Below, piece after piece: positions 42,988-57,110 of a DNA stretch of 64,000 nt. The stretch's first letter is position 1; each line of letters starts with the position of its first letter. The translations under genes were made by a program, and so were the position numbers. This DNA is from Halictus rubicundus. Taxonomy: Eukaryota; Arthropoda; Insecta; Hymenoptera; Halictidae. The notes under the pieces were generated by a model, which saw only the letters and a program-made list of their open reading frames with translations, did no database searches and was not told where the DNA came from. The DNA lies in NCBI RefSeq assembly GCF_050948215.1, contig NW_027488952.1, positions 1-64,000 on the forward strand, read 5' to 3'.

Positions 42988-45900
42988 GGATATTATAGGA
43001 TAGACGATAGGATAGGATAGAGGATGAGATAGGATAGGATAGAGGATTGAAAATAATATAGGATAGCATTGAGGATAGGATAGGATAGAGGATAGGATAG
43101 GATAGTGGATAAGATAGGATAGAGGATGGGATAGGTTAGAGGATAGTATAGGATAGAGGATAGGATAGGATAGAGGAAAGGATAGGATAGAGGGTATTAT
43201 AGGATAGTGAATAGGATAGGATAGAGGATATGATAGGATAGATTATAGGATAGGGCAGAGGATGGGATAGGATAGAGAATAGCATAGGGTAGATGATATT
43301 ATAAGATAGTGGATAGGATAGGATAGAGGATAGGATAGGATAGAGGATAGGATAGGATAGGATAGAGGATAGGATAGGATAGGGGATAGGATAGGATAGG
43401 GCATAGGATAGGATAGAGGATAGGATATCATAGAGGATAGGATAGGATAGGATAGAGGATAGGATAGGACAGAGGATACGATATTATACAGGCTGGGATA
43501 GGATAGCGGAATAGATTAGGATAGAGGATAGGATAGGATAGAGGATAGGACAGGATAGAGCATAGGATAGTATAGAGGATAGGATCAGATAGAGGATAGG
43601 ATAGGATAGAGGATAGGATCAGATAGAGGATAGGATCAGATAGAGGATAGGATAGGGGATTAGATAGGATAGAGGAGAGTATAGAATAGGATAGAGGATA
43701 TGATAGGATATATGATAGGATATGTTAGAATATATTATAGGGGATTGGATAGGATACAGGACAGGATAGGATAGAGGATAGGATAGGATAGAGGATAGGA
43801 TGGGATAGAGGATAGGATAGGCTAGAGGATAAGATAGGATAGAGGATAGGATAGGATAGAGGATAGGATAGGATAGGATAGAGGATAGGATAGGATAGCG
43901 GAAAGGATAGGATAGAGTATAGAATAGGATAGAGGATATGATAGGATAGATGATTGGATATGATAGAGTATAGGATAGGGGATTGGATAGGATAGAGGAT
44001 AGGATTAGATAGAGGATAGGATAGGATAGAGGATAGAATAGGATAGAGGATAGGATAGGATAGGATAGAGGATAGGATAGGATAGAGGATAGGATAGAGG
44101 ATAGGATAGGATATAGGGTAGGATAGGGTAGAGGATAGCATGGGATAGAGGATAGTATAGGATAGTCGATAGGATAGGATAGAGAATAGGATAGGAAAGA
44201 GGATAGTATAGGATAGAGAATGGGATAGGATAGAGGATAGGATAGGATAGAGGATAGCACAGAGAATAGTATAGGATAGAGGATAGGATAGGGGATTGGA
44301 TAGGATAGAGGATAGGATAGGATAGAGGGTAGGATTGGGGATTGGATACGATAGAGGATAGGATAGGATAGATGATATTATAGGAAAGAGGATAGGATAG
44401 GATGGAGGATAGGATAGGATAGAGGATAAGATAGGATAACGGAAAGGATAGGATAGAGTATAGGATAGGATAGAGGATAGGATAGGATAGAGGATAGGTT
44501 AGGATAGAGTATAGGATATACGATTGCATAGGATAGAGGATAGGATACGATAGAGGATACGAAAGGATAGGATAGAGAATACGATAGGATAGAGGATAGG
44601 ATAGGATAGAGGATAGCACAGAGAATAGGATAGGATAGCGGATAGGATAGGATGGAGTATAGCATAGAATTGAGGATAGGATAGGGTTGAGGATAGGATA
44701 GGATATAGGATAGGATAGGATAGAGGATAGGATGGGATAGAGGATAGGATAGGCTAGAAGATAGGATAGGATAGAGGATAGGATAGGATAGAGGATCGGA
44801 TAGGATAGGATAGAGGATAGGATAGGATAGCGGAAAGGATAGGATAGAGTATAGAATAGGATAGAGGATATGATAGGATAGATGATAGGATATGATAGAG
44901 TATAGGATAGGGGGATTGGATAGGGTAGAGGATAGGATTAGATAGAGGATAGGATAGGATAGAGGATAGAATAGGATAGAGGATAGGATAGGATAGAGGA
45001 TAGGATACGATAGAGGATAGGATAGGATAGAGGATAGGATAGGATAGGATAGAGGATAGGATAGGATAGCGGAAAGGATAGGATAGGATAGGATACATGA
45101 TATTATAGGATAGAGAAAGGATAGGACAGAGGATACGATATTATACAGCTGGGATAGGATAGCGGAATGGATAGGATAGAGGACAGGATAGGATAGGATG
45201 GCGGGAAGGATAGGATAGAGTATTGAATAGGATAGAGGATAAGATAGGATGGAGGATAGGATAAGTTAGAGGATAGGATAGGATAGAGGATAGGATAGAG
45301 GATTGGATAGGATAGAGGATAGGATAGGATAGAGGATAGGATGGGATAGGATAGAGGATAGGATAGGATAGAGGATAGGATAGGATAGAGGATAGGATAG
45401 GATAGAGGATAGGATACGATAGAGGATAGGATAGGATAGAGAATAGGATAGGATAGAGTATAGGATATAGGATTGGATAGGATAGAGGATAGGATAGGAT
45501 AGGATACATGATATTATAGGATAGAGAAAGGATAGGACAGAGGATACGATATTATATAGGCTGGGATAGGATAGCGGAATGGATAGGATAGAGGATAGAT
45601 TCGATAGAGGACAGGATAGGATAGGATGGCGGGAAGGATAGGATAGAGTATTGAATAGGATAGAGGATAAGATAGGATGGAGGATAGGATAAGTTAGAGG
45701 ATAGGATAGGATAGAGGATAGGATCGGGGATTGGATAGGATAGAGGATACGCTAGGATAGAGGATAGGAGAGGATGAAGGGTAGGATAGGATAGAGGATA
45801 GGATAGGATAGAGTATAGAATAGGATAGAGGATAGGATATATGATCGGATAGGATAGAGGATAGGATACGATAGAGGATAGGATAGGATAGGATACATGA

Positions 45901-47700
45901 TATTATAGGATAGAGAAAGGATAGGACAGAGGATACGATATTATACAGGCTGGGATAGGATAGCGGAATGGATAGGATAGAGGATATGATTCGATAGAGG
46001 ACAGGATAGGATAGGATGGCGGGAAGGATAGGATAGAGTATTGAATAGGATAGAGGATAAGATAGGATGGAGGATAGGATAAGTAAGAGGATAGGATAGG
46101 ATAGAGGATAGGGTCGAGGATTGGATAGGATAGACGATACGCTAGTATAGAGGATAGGATAGGATGAAGAATAGGATAGGATAGAGGATAGGATAGGATA
46201 GAGTATAGAATAGGATAGAGGATAGGATATAGGATCGGATAGGATAGAGGATAGGATACGATAGAGGATAGGATAGGGATTCGATCGGATACAGGATAGG
46301 ATACGATAGAGGATGGGATAGGATAGAGGACAGGATAGGATAGAGGATAGGATAGGAGATTGGATAGGATACAGGCTAGGAGACGATAGAGAATAGGATA
46401 GGATAGATGGTATTATAGGAAAGAGGATAATATCGGATAGAGAATAGGATAGGAAAGACGATAGGATAGGATAGAGAATGGGATAGGATAGAGGATAGGA
46501 TAGGATAGAGGATAGCACAGAGAATAGGATAGGATAGAGGATAGGATAGGGGATTGGATAGGATAGAGGATAGGATACGATAGAGGATAGAATGGAATGG
46601 AAGATAGGATAAAGAATAGGATAGGATAGGGGATATGATAAGATAGAGGATACGATAGGATAGAGAATAGGATAGAAAGACGATAGGATAGGATAGAGAA
46701 TGGGATAGGATAGAGGATAGGATAGGATAGAGGATAGCACAGAGAATAGGATAGGATAGTGGATAGGATAGGGGTTTGGATAGGATAGAGGATAGGATAG
46801 GTTAGAGGATTGGATAGGATAGGATAGAGGATATTATTGGATAGAGACTAGGATATGATAGTGGATAGGATAGGATAGAGGATAGGATAGGAGATTGGGT
46901 AGGATAGAGGATAGGATAAGATAGAGGATACGATAGTGGATTGGATAGGATATAGGATAGAATAGCATAGAGCATATTATAGGATAGAGGATAGGATAGG
47001 ACAGAGGATAGGATAGGATAGAGGATAGGATAGGATAGAGGATAGGATAGGATAGAGTATGGGATAGGATAGAGGATAGGATAGGATAGAGGATAGGATA
47101 GGATAGAGGATGGGATAGGTTAGAGGATAGTATAGGATAGAGAATAGGATAGGGGATTGGATAGGATAGAGGATAGGATAGTATAGAGGATATTATAGGA
47201 TAGAGGATAGGATGGGGGATTGGATAGGATAGAGGATATTATAGGAAAGACGATAGGATAGGATAGAGGATTGGATAGGATAGAGAATAGGATAAGATGG
47301 AGGATTGGATAGGATAGATTACAGGATAGGATAGAGGATAGGATAGGGGTTTGGATAGGATAGAGGATTGGATAGAATAGAGGATATTATAGGATACAGG
47401 ATAGGGTAGAGGATAGGATAGGATAGAGGTTAGGATAGGATAGAGGATAGGATAGGATAGAGGATAGGATAAGATTGACGATAGGATAGGATAAAGAATA
47501 CGATAGAGGATTGGATAGGATAGAGTATGGGATAGGATAGAGGATAGGATAGGATAGAGGATAGGATAGGATAGAGGATAGGATAGCACAGGGTACAGGA
47601 TAGGATAGAGGATAGGATATGATAAAGTATAGGATAGGATAGAGGACAGGATAGGATAGAGGACAGGATAGGATAGAGGATAGGATAGGCTAGAGGATAG
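42988..47700. repeat. 4.7 kb nested tandem duplication, second copy
   Basis: Shares copy-2-specific changes with 38,280-42,987, such as the extra GATCAGATAGAGG unit near 43,620 and AGAGGATATTATAGG where copy 1 has AGAGGGTATTATAGG, so it was copied from that segment. It differs by six single-base indels between 43,517 and 46,675 and by loss of ~85 bp (GGCTAGAGG to GAGGCTAGG units) near 47,340. Confidence 0.85.
43704..43740. repeat. AT-rich island, copy 3
   Basis: Third copy of the island, 4,709 bp after the second. It is unchanged by eye, although single-base indels occur nearby. Confidence 0.75.
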
Positions 47701-48480
47701 GAAAGGATAGAGGCTAGGATAGGATAGAGGATAGGATAGGATAGAGGATAGGATAGGATAGAGGATAGGATAGGGGTTTGGATAGGATAGAGGATTGGAT
47801 AGAATAGAGGATATTATAGGATAGAGGATAGGATAGGATAGAGGATACGATAGGATAGAGGATAGGATAGGATAGAGGATAGGATAGGATAGAGGATAGG
47901 ATAGGATTGACGATAGGATAGGATAAAGAATACGATACAGGATTGGATAGGATAGAGTATGGGATAGGATAGAGACTAGGATATGATAGTGGATAGGATA
48001 GGATAGAGATATTATAGGATAGAGGATAGGATGGGGGATTGGATAGGATAGAGGATATTATAGGAAAGACGATAGGATAGGATAGAGGATTGGATAGGAT
48101 AGAGAATAGGATAAGATGGAGGATTGGATAGGATAGATTACAGGATAGGATAGAGGATAGGATAGGCTAGAGGATAGGATAGGATAGAGGCTAGGATGGG
48201 ATAGAGGATAGGATAGGATAGAGGATAGGATAGGGGTTTGGATAGGATAGAGGATTGGATAGAATAGAGGATATTATAGGATACAGGATAGGGTAGAGGA
48301 TAGGATAGGATAGAGGTTAGGATAGGATAGAGGATAGGATAGGATAGAGGATAGGATAAGATTGACGATAGGATAGGATAAAGAATACGATAGAGGATTG
48401 GATAGGATAGAGTATGGGATAGGATAGAGGATAGGATAGGATAGAGGATAGGATAGGATAGAGGATAGGATAGCACAGGG
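47161..48480. repeat. ~0.9 kb tandem pair following the 4.7 kb duplication
   Basis: GATGGGGGATTGG, GGGGTTTGG, AAGATTGACG and CACAGGGTAC each occur twice here (CACAGGG at 47,587 and 48,474). Spacing is 887-899 bp, depending on a local deletion in the first copy. The interval 47,830-48,200 matches 31,100-31,470 at an offset of 16,728. Confidence 0.75.
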
Positions 48481-51400
48481 TACAGGATAGGATAGAGGAT
48501 AGGATATGATAAAGTATAGGATAGGATAGAGGACAGGATAGGATAGAGGACAGGATAGGATAGAGGATAGGATAGGCTAGAGGATAGGAAAGGATAGAGG
48601 CTAGGATAGGATAGAGGATAGGATAGGATAGAGGATAGGATAGGGGTTTGGATAGGATAGAGGATTGGATAGAATAGAGGATATTATAGGATAGAGGATA
48701 GGATAGAGGATTGGATAGGATAGAGGATAGGATAGAGGACAGGATAGGACAGAGGGTAGGATAGGATAGAGTATGGGATAGTATAGAGGATAGGATAGGA
48801 TAGAGGATAGGATAGGATAGAGGATAGGGTAGGATAGAGGATAGGATAGGATAGAGGATAGGATATAGGATAGTATAGGGTAGAGAATAGGATAGGATAG
48901 AGGACAGGATAGGATAGAGGATAGGATAGGATTGAGGATAGGATAAGATAGACGATAGGATAGGATAAAGAATACGATAGAAGATTTAATAGGATAGAGG
49001 ATAGGATAGGATACAGGATACGATCGTGGATTGGATAGGATATAGGATTGGATACGATATAGGATAGGATAGAGGATCGGCTAGGATAGAGTATAGGATA
49101 GGATAGAGGACCGGATAGGATAGAGGATTGGATAGAATAGTGGATATTATTGGATAGAGGATAGGATACGATAGAGCATAGGATAGAGGTTACAATAGAG
49201 GATTGGATAGGATAGAGGGTAGGATAGAGGATTGGATAGGATAGAACATATTATAGGATAGACGATAGGATAGGATAGAGTATGGGATAGGATAGAGGAT
49301 AGGATAGGTTAGTGGATAGTATAGTATAGAGAATAGGATCGGATAGAGGATAGGATAGGGGATTGGATATGATATAGGATAGGATAGGATAGAGGATAGG
49401 ATAGAGGATTGGATAGGATAGAGGACAGGATGGGATAAAGGATATAATAGGTTAGAGGCTAGGATAGGATAGAGGATAGGGTAGGATAGAGGATAGGGTA
49501 AGATAGAGGATAGGATAGGATAGAGGATAGGATAGGATAGAGGATACGGTAGGATAGAGGATAGGATATAGGATAGTATAGGATAGAGAATAGGATAGGT
49601 TAGAGGACAGGATAGGATAGATGATAGGTTAGGATAGAGGATAGGGTAGGATAGAGGATAGGATAGGGGTTTGGATAGAATAGAGGATATTATAGGATAG
49701 AGGATAGGATAGAGGATTGGATAGGATAGAGGATAGGATAGATGATTGGATAGGATAGAAGATATTATAGGATAGACGATAGGATAGGATAGAGGATGGG
49801 ATAGGATAGGATAGAGGATTGGAAATAATATAGGATAGCATTGAGGATAGGATAGGGTAGAGGATAGGATAGAGGATAGGATAGAGGATAGGATAGAGGA
49901 TAGGATAGGCGATAGGATAGGATAGAGAATATTATAGGATATAGGAGAGGATAGGATTGAGGATAGGATACGATAGAGGATGAGATAGGATAGAGGATAC
50001 GATAGGATAGAGGATAGGATAGGATAGTGGATAGGATAGGATAGGGGATGGGATGGGATAAAGGATATAATAGGTTAGAGGCTAGGATAGGATAGAGGAT
50101 AGGGTAGGAAAGAGGATAGGATAAGATAGAGGATAGGATAGGATAGAGGATACGATAGAGGATTGGGGTTTGGATAGGATAGAGGATAGGATAGGATAGA
50201 GGATACGATAGAGGATTGGGGTTTGGATAGGATAGAGGATAGGATAGGTTAGAGGATTGGATTCGATAGAGGATATGATAGGATAGAGGATATTATAGGA
50301 TAGAGGCTAGGATAGTATAGAGGACAGGATAGGATAGAGGATTGGATAAAGGATTGGATAGGATAGAGGATAGGATGGGATAAAGGATATAATAGGTTAG
50401 AGGCTAGGATAGGATAGAGGATAGGGTAGGAAAGAGGATAGGATAAGATAGAGGATAGGATAGGATAGAGGATACGATAGAGGATTGGGGTTTGGATAGG
50501 ATAGAGGATAGGATAGGTTACAGGATTGGATAGGATAGAGAATAGGATAAGATGGAGGATTGGATAGGATAGAGGACAGGATAGGATAGAGGATAGGATA
50601 GGCTAGAGGATAGGATTTGATAGAGGCTAGGATAGGATAGAGGATAGGATAGGATAGAGGATAGGATAGGGGTTTGGATAGGATAGAGGATTGGATAGAA
50701 TAGAGGATATTATAGGATACAGGATAGGATAGAGGATTGGATAGGATAGAGGATAGGATATGATAGAGTATAGGATAGGATAGAGGATTGGATAGGATAG
50801 AGGATAGGATAGGATAGAGGATAGGATAGGGGTTTGGATAGGATAGAGGATTGGATAGAATAGAGGATATTATAGGATACAGGATAGGATAGAGGATTGG
50901 ATAGGATAGAGGATAGGATATGATAGAGTATAGGATAGGATAGAGGACAGGATAGGACAGAGGGTAGGATAGGATAGAGTATGGGATAGTATAGAGGATA
51001 GGATAGGATAGAGGATAGGATAGGATAGAGGATAGGGTAGGATAGAGGATAGGATAGGATAGATGATAGGATAGGATAGAGGATAGGATATAGGATAGTA
51101 TAGGGTAGAGAATAGGATAGGATAGAGGACAGGATAGGATAGAGGATAGGATAGGATTGAGGATAGGATAAGATAGACGATAGGATAGGATAAAGAATAC
51201 GATAGAAGATTTAATAGGATAGAGGATAGGATAGGATACAGGATACGATCGTGGATTGGATAGGATATAGGATTGGATACGATATAGGATAGGATAGAGG
51301 ATAGGCTAGGATAGAGTATAGGATAGGATAGAGGACCGGATAGGATAGAGGATTGGATAGAATAGTGGATATTATTGGATAGAGGATAGGATACGATAGA

Positions 51401-52399
51401 GCATAGGATAGAGGTTACAATAGAGGATTGGATAGGATAGAGGGTAGGATAGAGGATTGGATAGGATAGAACATATTATAGGATAGACGATAGGATAGGA
51501 TAGAGGATCTGATAGGATAGAGGATAGGATAGGTTAGTGGATAGTATAGTATAGAGAATAGGATCGGATAGAGGATAGGATATGGGATTGGATATGATAT
51601 AGGATAGGATAGGATAGAGGATAGGATAGAGGATTGGATAGGATAGAGGACAGGAGGAGATAAAGGATATAATAGGTTAGAGGCTAGGATAGGATAGAGG
51701 ATAGGATAGGATAGAGGATAGGATAGGATAGAGGATAGGATAGGATAGAGGATACGGTAGGATAGAGGATAGGATATAGGATAGTATAGGATAGAGAATA
51801 GGATAGGTTAGAGGACAGGATAGGATAGAGGATAGGATAGGATAGAGGATAGAATAGGATAGAGGATAGGACAAGATAGAGGATAGGATAGGATAGAGGA
51901 TAGGATAGGATAGAGAATAGGATAAGATAGAGGATTGGATAGGATAGAGGACAGGATAGGATAGAGGATAGGATAGGCTAGAGGATAGGATAGGATAGAG
52001 GTTAGGATAGGATAGAGGATAGGATAGGATAGAGGATAGGATAGGGGTTTGGATAGGATAGAGGATTGGATAGAATAGAGGATATTATAGGATAGAGGAT
52101 AGGATAGAGGATTGTATAGGATAGAGGATAGGATAGAGAATTGGATAGGATAGAAGATATTATAGGATAGACGATAGGATAGGATAGAGGATGGGATAGG
52201 ATAGGATAGAGGATTGGAAATAATATAGGATAGCATTGAGGATAGGATATGGTAGAGGATAGGATAGAGGATAGGATAGAGGTTAGGATAGAGGATAGGA
52301 TAGGATAGACGATAGGATAGGCGATAGGATAGGATAGAGAATATTATAGGATATAGGAGAGGATAGGATTGAGGATAGGATACGATAGAGGATGAGATA

Positions 52400-52590
52400 G
52401 GATAGAGGATACGATAGGATAGAGGATAGGATAGGATAGTGGATAAGATAGGATAGAGGATGGGATAGGTTAGAGGATAGTATAGGATAGAGAATAGGAT
52501 AGGGGATTGGATAGGATAGAGGATAGGATAGGATAGAGGATATTATTGGATAGAGGATAGGATGGGATAGAGTATAGGATAGGATAGAGT
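52400..52590. repeat. 182-bp segment present only in the second 12 kb copy
   Basis: The offset to copy 1 shifts from 15,933 to 16,115 here. The extra units include GGATAAGATAGG, GATGGGATAGGTTAG, GGGGATTGG and GATATTATTGG. The same order is found near 53,750-53,900 and 37,660-37,770, so the likely event is loss from copy 1 near 36,470 or local conversion. Confidence 0.7.
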
Positions 52591-54571
52591 ATAGTATAGG
52601 ATAGAGGATAGGATAGGATACAGGATAGGATAGGATAGAGGATACGATAGAGGATTGGGGTTTGGATAGGATAGAGGATAGGATAGGTTAGAGGATTGGA
52701 TTCGATAGAGGATAGGATAGGAAAGAGGATATTATAGGATAGAGGCTAGGATAGTATAGAGGATAGGATAGGATAGAGGATTGGATAAAGGATTGGATAG
52801 GATAGAGGATAGGATGGGATAAAGGATATAATAGGTTAGAGGCTAGGATAGGATAGAGGATAGGATAGGATAGAGGATACGATAGAGGATTGGGGTTTGG
52901 ATAGGATAGAGGATAGGATAGGTTAGAGGATTGGATAGGATAGAGAATAGGATAAGATGGAGGATTGGATAGGATAGAGGACAGGATAGGATAGAGGATA
53001 GGATAGGCTAGAGGATAGGATAGGATAGAGGCTAGGATAGGATAGAGAATAGGATAGGATAGAGGATAGGATAGGGGTTTGGATAGGATAGAGGATTGGA
53101 TAGAATAGAGGATATTATAGGATACAGGATAGGATAGAGGATTGGATAGGATAGAGGATAGGATAGAGGATTGGATAGGATAGAAGATATTATAGGATAG
53201 ACGATAGGATAGGATAGAGGATGGGATAGGATAGGATAGAGGATTGAAAATAATATAGGATAGCATTGAGGATAGGATAGGATAGAGGATAGGATAGGAT
53301 AGTGGATAGGATAGGATAGAGGATGGGATAGGTTAGAGGATAGTATAGGATAGAGAATAGGATAGGGGATTGGATAGGATAGAGGATAGGATAGGATAGA
53401 GGATAGGATAGGATAGAGGCTAGGATAGGATAGAGGATAGGATAGGATAGAGGATAGGATAGGGGTTTGGATAGGATAGGGGATTGGATAGGATAGAAGA
53501 TATTATAGGATAGACGATAGGATAGGATAGAGGATGGGATAGGATAGGATAGAGAATTGGAAATAATATAGGATAGCATTGAGGATAGGATAGGGTAGAG
53601 GATAGGATAGAGGATGGGATAGAGGATAGGATAGAGGATAGGATATGATAGAGGATAGGATAGGCGATAGGATAGGATAGAGAATATTATAGGATATAGG
53701 AGAGGATAGGATACGATAGAGGATGAGATAGGATAGAGGATACGATAGGATAGAGGATAGGATAGGATAGTGGATAGGATAGGGTAGAGGACGGGATAGG
53801 TTAGAGGATAGTATAGGATAGAGAATAGGATAGGGGATTGGATAGGATAGAGGATAGGATAGGATAGAGGATATTATTGGATAGAGGATAGGATGGGATA
53901 GAGTATAGGATAGGATAGAGTATAGTATATGATAGAGGATAGGATAGGATAGAGGATAGGATAGGATAGAGGATTGGATAAAGGATTGGATAGGATAGAG
54001 GATAGGATGGGATAAAGGATATAATAGGTTAGAGGCTAGGATAGGATAGATGATAGGGTAGGAAAGAGGATAGGATAAGATAGAGGATAGGATAGGATAC
54101 AGGATACGATAGAGGATTGGGGTTTGGATAGGATAGAGGATAGGATAGGTTAGAGGATTGGATAGGATAGAGAATAGGATAAGATGGAGGATTGGATAGG
54201 ATAGAGGACAGGATAGGATAGAGGATAGGATAGGCTAGAGGATAGGATAGGATAGAGGCTCGGATAGGATAGAGGATAGGATAGGGGTTTGGATAGGATA
54301 GAGGATTGGATAGAATAGAGGATATTATAGGATACAGGATAGGATGGAGGATTGGATAGGATAGAGGATAGGATAGAGGATTGGATAGGATAGAAGATAT
54401 TATAGGATAGACGATAGGATAGGATAGAGGATGAGATAGGATAGGATAGAGGATTGAAAATAATATAGGATAGCATTGAGGATAGGATAGGATAGAGGAT
54501 AGGATAGGATAGTGGATAAGATAGGATAGAGGATGGGATAGGTTAGAGGATAGTATAGGATAGAGAATAGG

Positions 54572-57110
54572 ATAGGGGATTGGATAGGATAGAGTATATG
54601 ATAGGATAGAGGATATTATAGGATAGAGGATAGGATGGGATAGAGTATAGGATAGGATAGAGTATAGTATATGATAGAGGATAGGATAGGATAGAGTATA
54701 GTATATGATAGAGGATAGGATAGGATAGAGGATAGGATAGGATAGAGGATACGATAGAGGATTGGGGTTTGGATAGGATAGAGGATAGGATAGGTTAGAG
54801 GATTGGATTCGATAGAGGATAGGATAGGATAGAGGATATTATAGGATAGAGGCTAGGATAGTATAGAGGATAGGATAGGATAGAGGATTGGATAAAGGAT
54901 TGGATAGGATAGAGGATCGGATGGGATAAAGGATATAATAGGTTAGAGGCTAGGATAGGATAGAGGATAGGGTAGGAAAGAGGATAGGATAAGATAGAGG
55001 ATAGGATAGGATAGAGGATACGATAGAGGATTGGGGTTTGGATAGGATAGAGGATAGGATAGGTTAGAGGATTGGATAGGATAGAGAATAGGATAAGATG
55101 GAGGATTGGATAGGATAGAGGACAGGATAGGATAGAGGATAGGATAGGCTAGAGGATAGGATAGGATAGAGGCTAGGCTAGGATAGAGGATAGGATAGGA
55201 TAGAGGATAGGATAGGGGTTTGGATAGGATAGAGGATTGGATAGAATAGAGGATATTATAGGATACAGGATAGGATGGAGGATTGGATAGGATAGAGGAT
55301 AGGATAGAGGATTGGATAGGATAGAAGATATTATAGGATAGACGATAGGATAGGATAGAGGATGGGATAGGATAGGATAGAGGATATTATAGGTTAGAGG
55401 CTAGGATAGGATAGAGGATAGGGTAGGATAGAGGATAGGATAAGATAGAGGATAGGATAGGACAGAGGATAGGATTGGATAGAGTATGGGATAGGATAGC
55501 TGATATTATAGGATAGGATAGAGGATACGATAGAGGATTGGATAGGATAGAGTATATTATAGCATAGACGATAGGATAGGATAGAGGATAGGAATGGGGA
55601 TTGGATAGGATACTGCATAGTATAGGATAGAGGATAGGATAGGATAGAGGATTGGATATGATATAGGATAGCATTGAGGATAGGATAGAATAGAGGATAG
55701 GATAGAGGATAGGATAGAGGATAGGATAGGATAGAGGATAGGATAGGATAGAGAATGGGATAGGATCGAGGATACGATAGGATAGAGGATAGGATAGGAT
55801 AGAGGATAGGATAGGATAGAGGATAGGATAAGATTGACGATAGGATAGGATAAAGAATACGATAGAGGATTGGATAGGATAGAGTATGGGATAGGATAGA
55901 GGATAGGATAGGATAGAGGATAGGATAGGATAGAGGCTAGGATAGGATAGAGGATAGGATAGGATAGAGGATAGGATAGGGGTTTGGTTAGGATAGAGGA
56001 TAGAATAGGATGGAGGATAGGATAGGATAGAGGATACGATAGAGGATTGAATAGGATAGAGGATAGGATAGGATAGATTATAGGATAGGATACAGGATAG
56101 GATAGAGTAGAGGATAGGATAGGATAGAGAATAGGATAAGATAGAGGATTGGATAGGATAGAGGACAGGATAGGATAGAGGATAGGATAGGCTAGTGGAT
56201 AGGATAGGATAGAGGATAGGATAAGATAGAGGATAGGATATGATAGAGGATACGATAGAGGATTGGATAGGATAGAGGATACGATAGAGGATTGGATAGG
56301 ATAGAGGATAGGAGAGAATTGGATAGGATAGAAGATATTATAGGATAGACGATAGGATAGGATAGAGGATGGGATAGGACAGGATAGAGGATTGGATGTG
56401 AAATATAATAGCATTGAGGTTAGGATAGGATAGAGGATAGGATAGAGGATAGGATAGGATAGAGGATAGGATAGAGGATAGGATAGAGGATAGGATAGGA
56501 TACAGGATAGGATAGAATAGAGGATAGGATAGGATATAGGATAGTATAGGATAGAGAATAGGATAGGATAGGGGACAGGATAGGATAGAGGATAGGATAA
56601 GATAGAGGACAGGATAGGATAGAGGATTGGATAGAATAGAGGATATTATAGGATAGAGGATAGGATACGATAAAGCATAGAATAGAGGATAGAATAGAGG
56701 ATTGGATAGGATAGAGGATAGGATAGAGGATTGGATTGGATAGAAGATATTATAGGATAGACGATAGGGTAGGATAGATGATTGGATATGGTATAGGATA
56801 GCATTGAGGATAGGATAGGATACAGGATAGGATAGAGGATAGGATAGAGGATAGGATAGAGGATAGAATAGAGGATAGGATAGGATAGAGGATTGGATAG
56901 GATAGAGGTTTGGATAGGATAGAGGATAGGGTACGATAGAGGATAGGATAGGATAGACGATAGGATAGGGTAGAGGATAGGGTAGGATAGAACGATAGGA
57001 TAGGATAGGGGATAGGATAGGATAGAGGATAGGATAGGATAGAGGGTAGGATAGGATAGAGGATAGGATAAGATAGAGGATATGATAGGATAGAGGATAC
57101 GATAGAGGAT
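54572..57110. repeat. Partial, rearranged third copy of the 12 kb repeat
   Basis: Cassettes of the 12 kb repeat recur in a new arrangement. GATACGATAGAGGATTGGGG and GGCTAGAGG units near 54,750-55,220 resemble 37,990-38,160. The interval ~56,700-56,960 matches ~32,070-32,330 at an offset of 24,632 (GATAGGGTAGGATAGATGAT). Divergence is greater than between copies 1 and 2. Confidence 0.72.

Larger units (their letters stand above)
38456..54571. repeat. ~16.1 kb higher-order repeat, copy 2 (domain B)
   Basis: Second copy of 26,505-38,455, lengthened by the nested 4.7 kb duplication. The junction is visible at 38,456, where sequence matching ~54,571 switches to sequence matching 26,505 (GAGGAAAGG, then GAGGGTATTATAGG). 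Further differences are a 17-bp gain near 38,920 (a repeated GATCAGATAGAGG unit), a 68-bp gain near 40,260, and a 182-bp segment at ~52,400-52,590 missing from copy 1. Confidence 0.85.
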
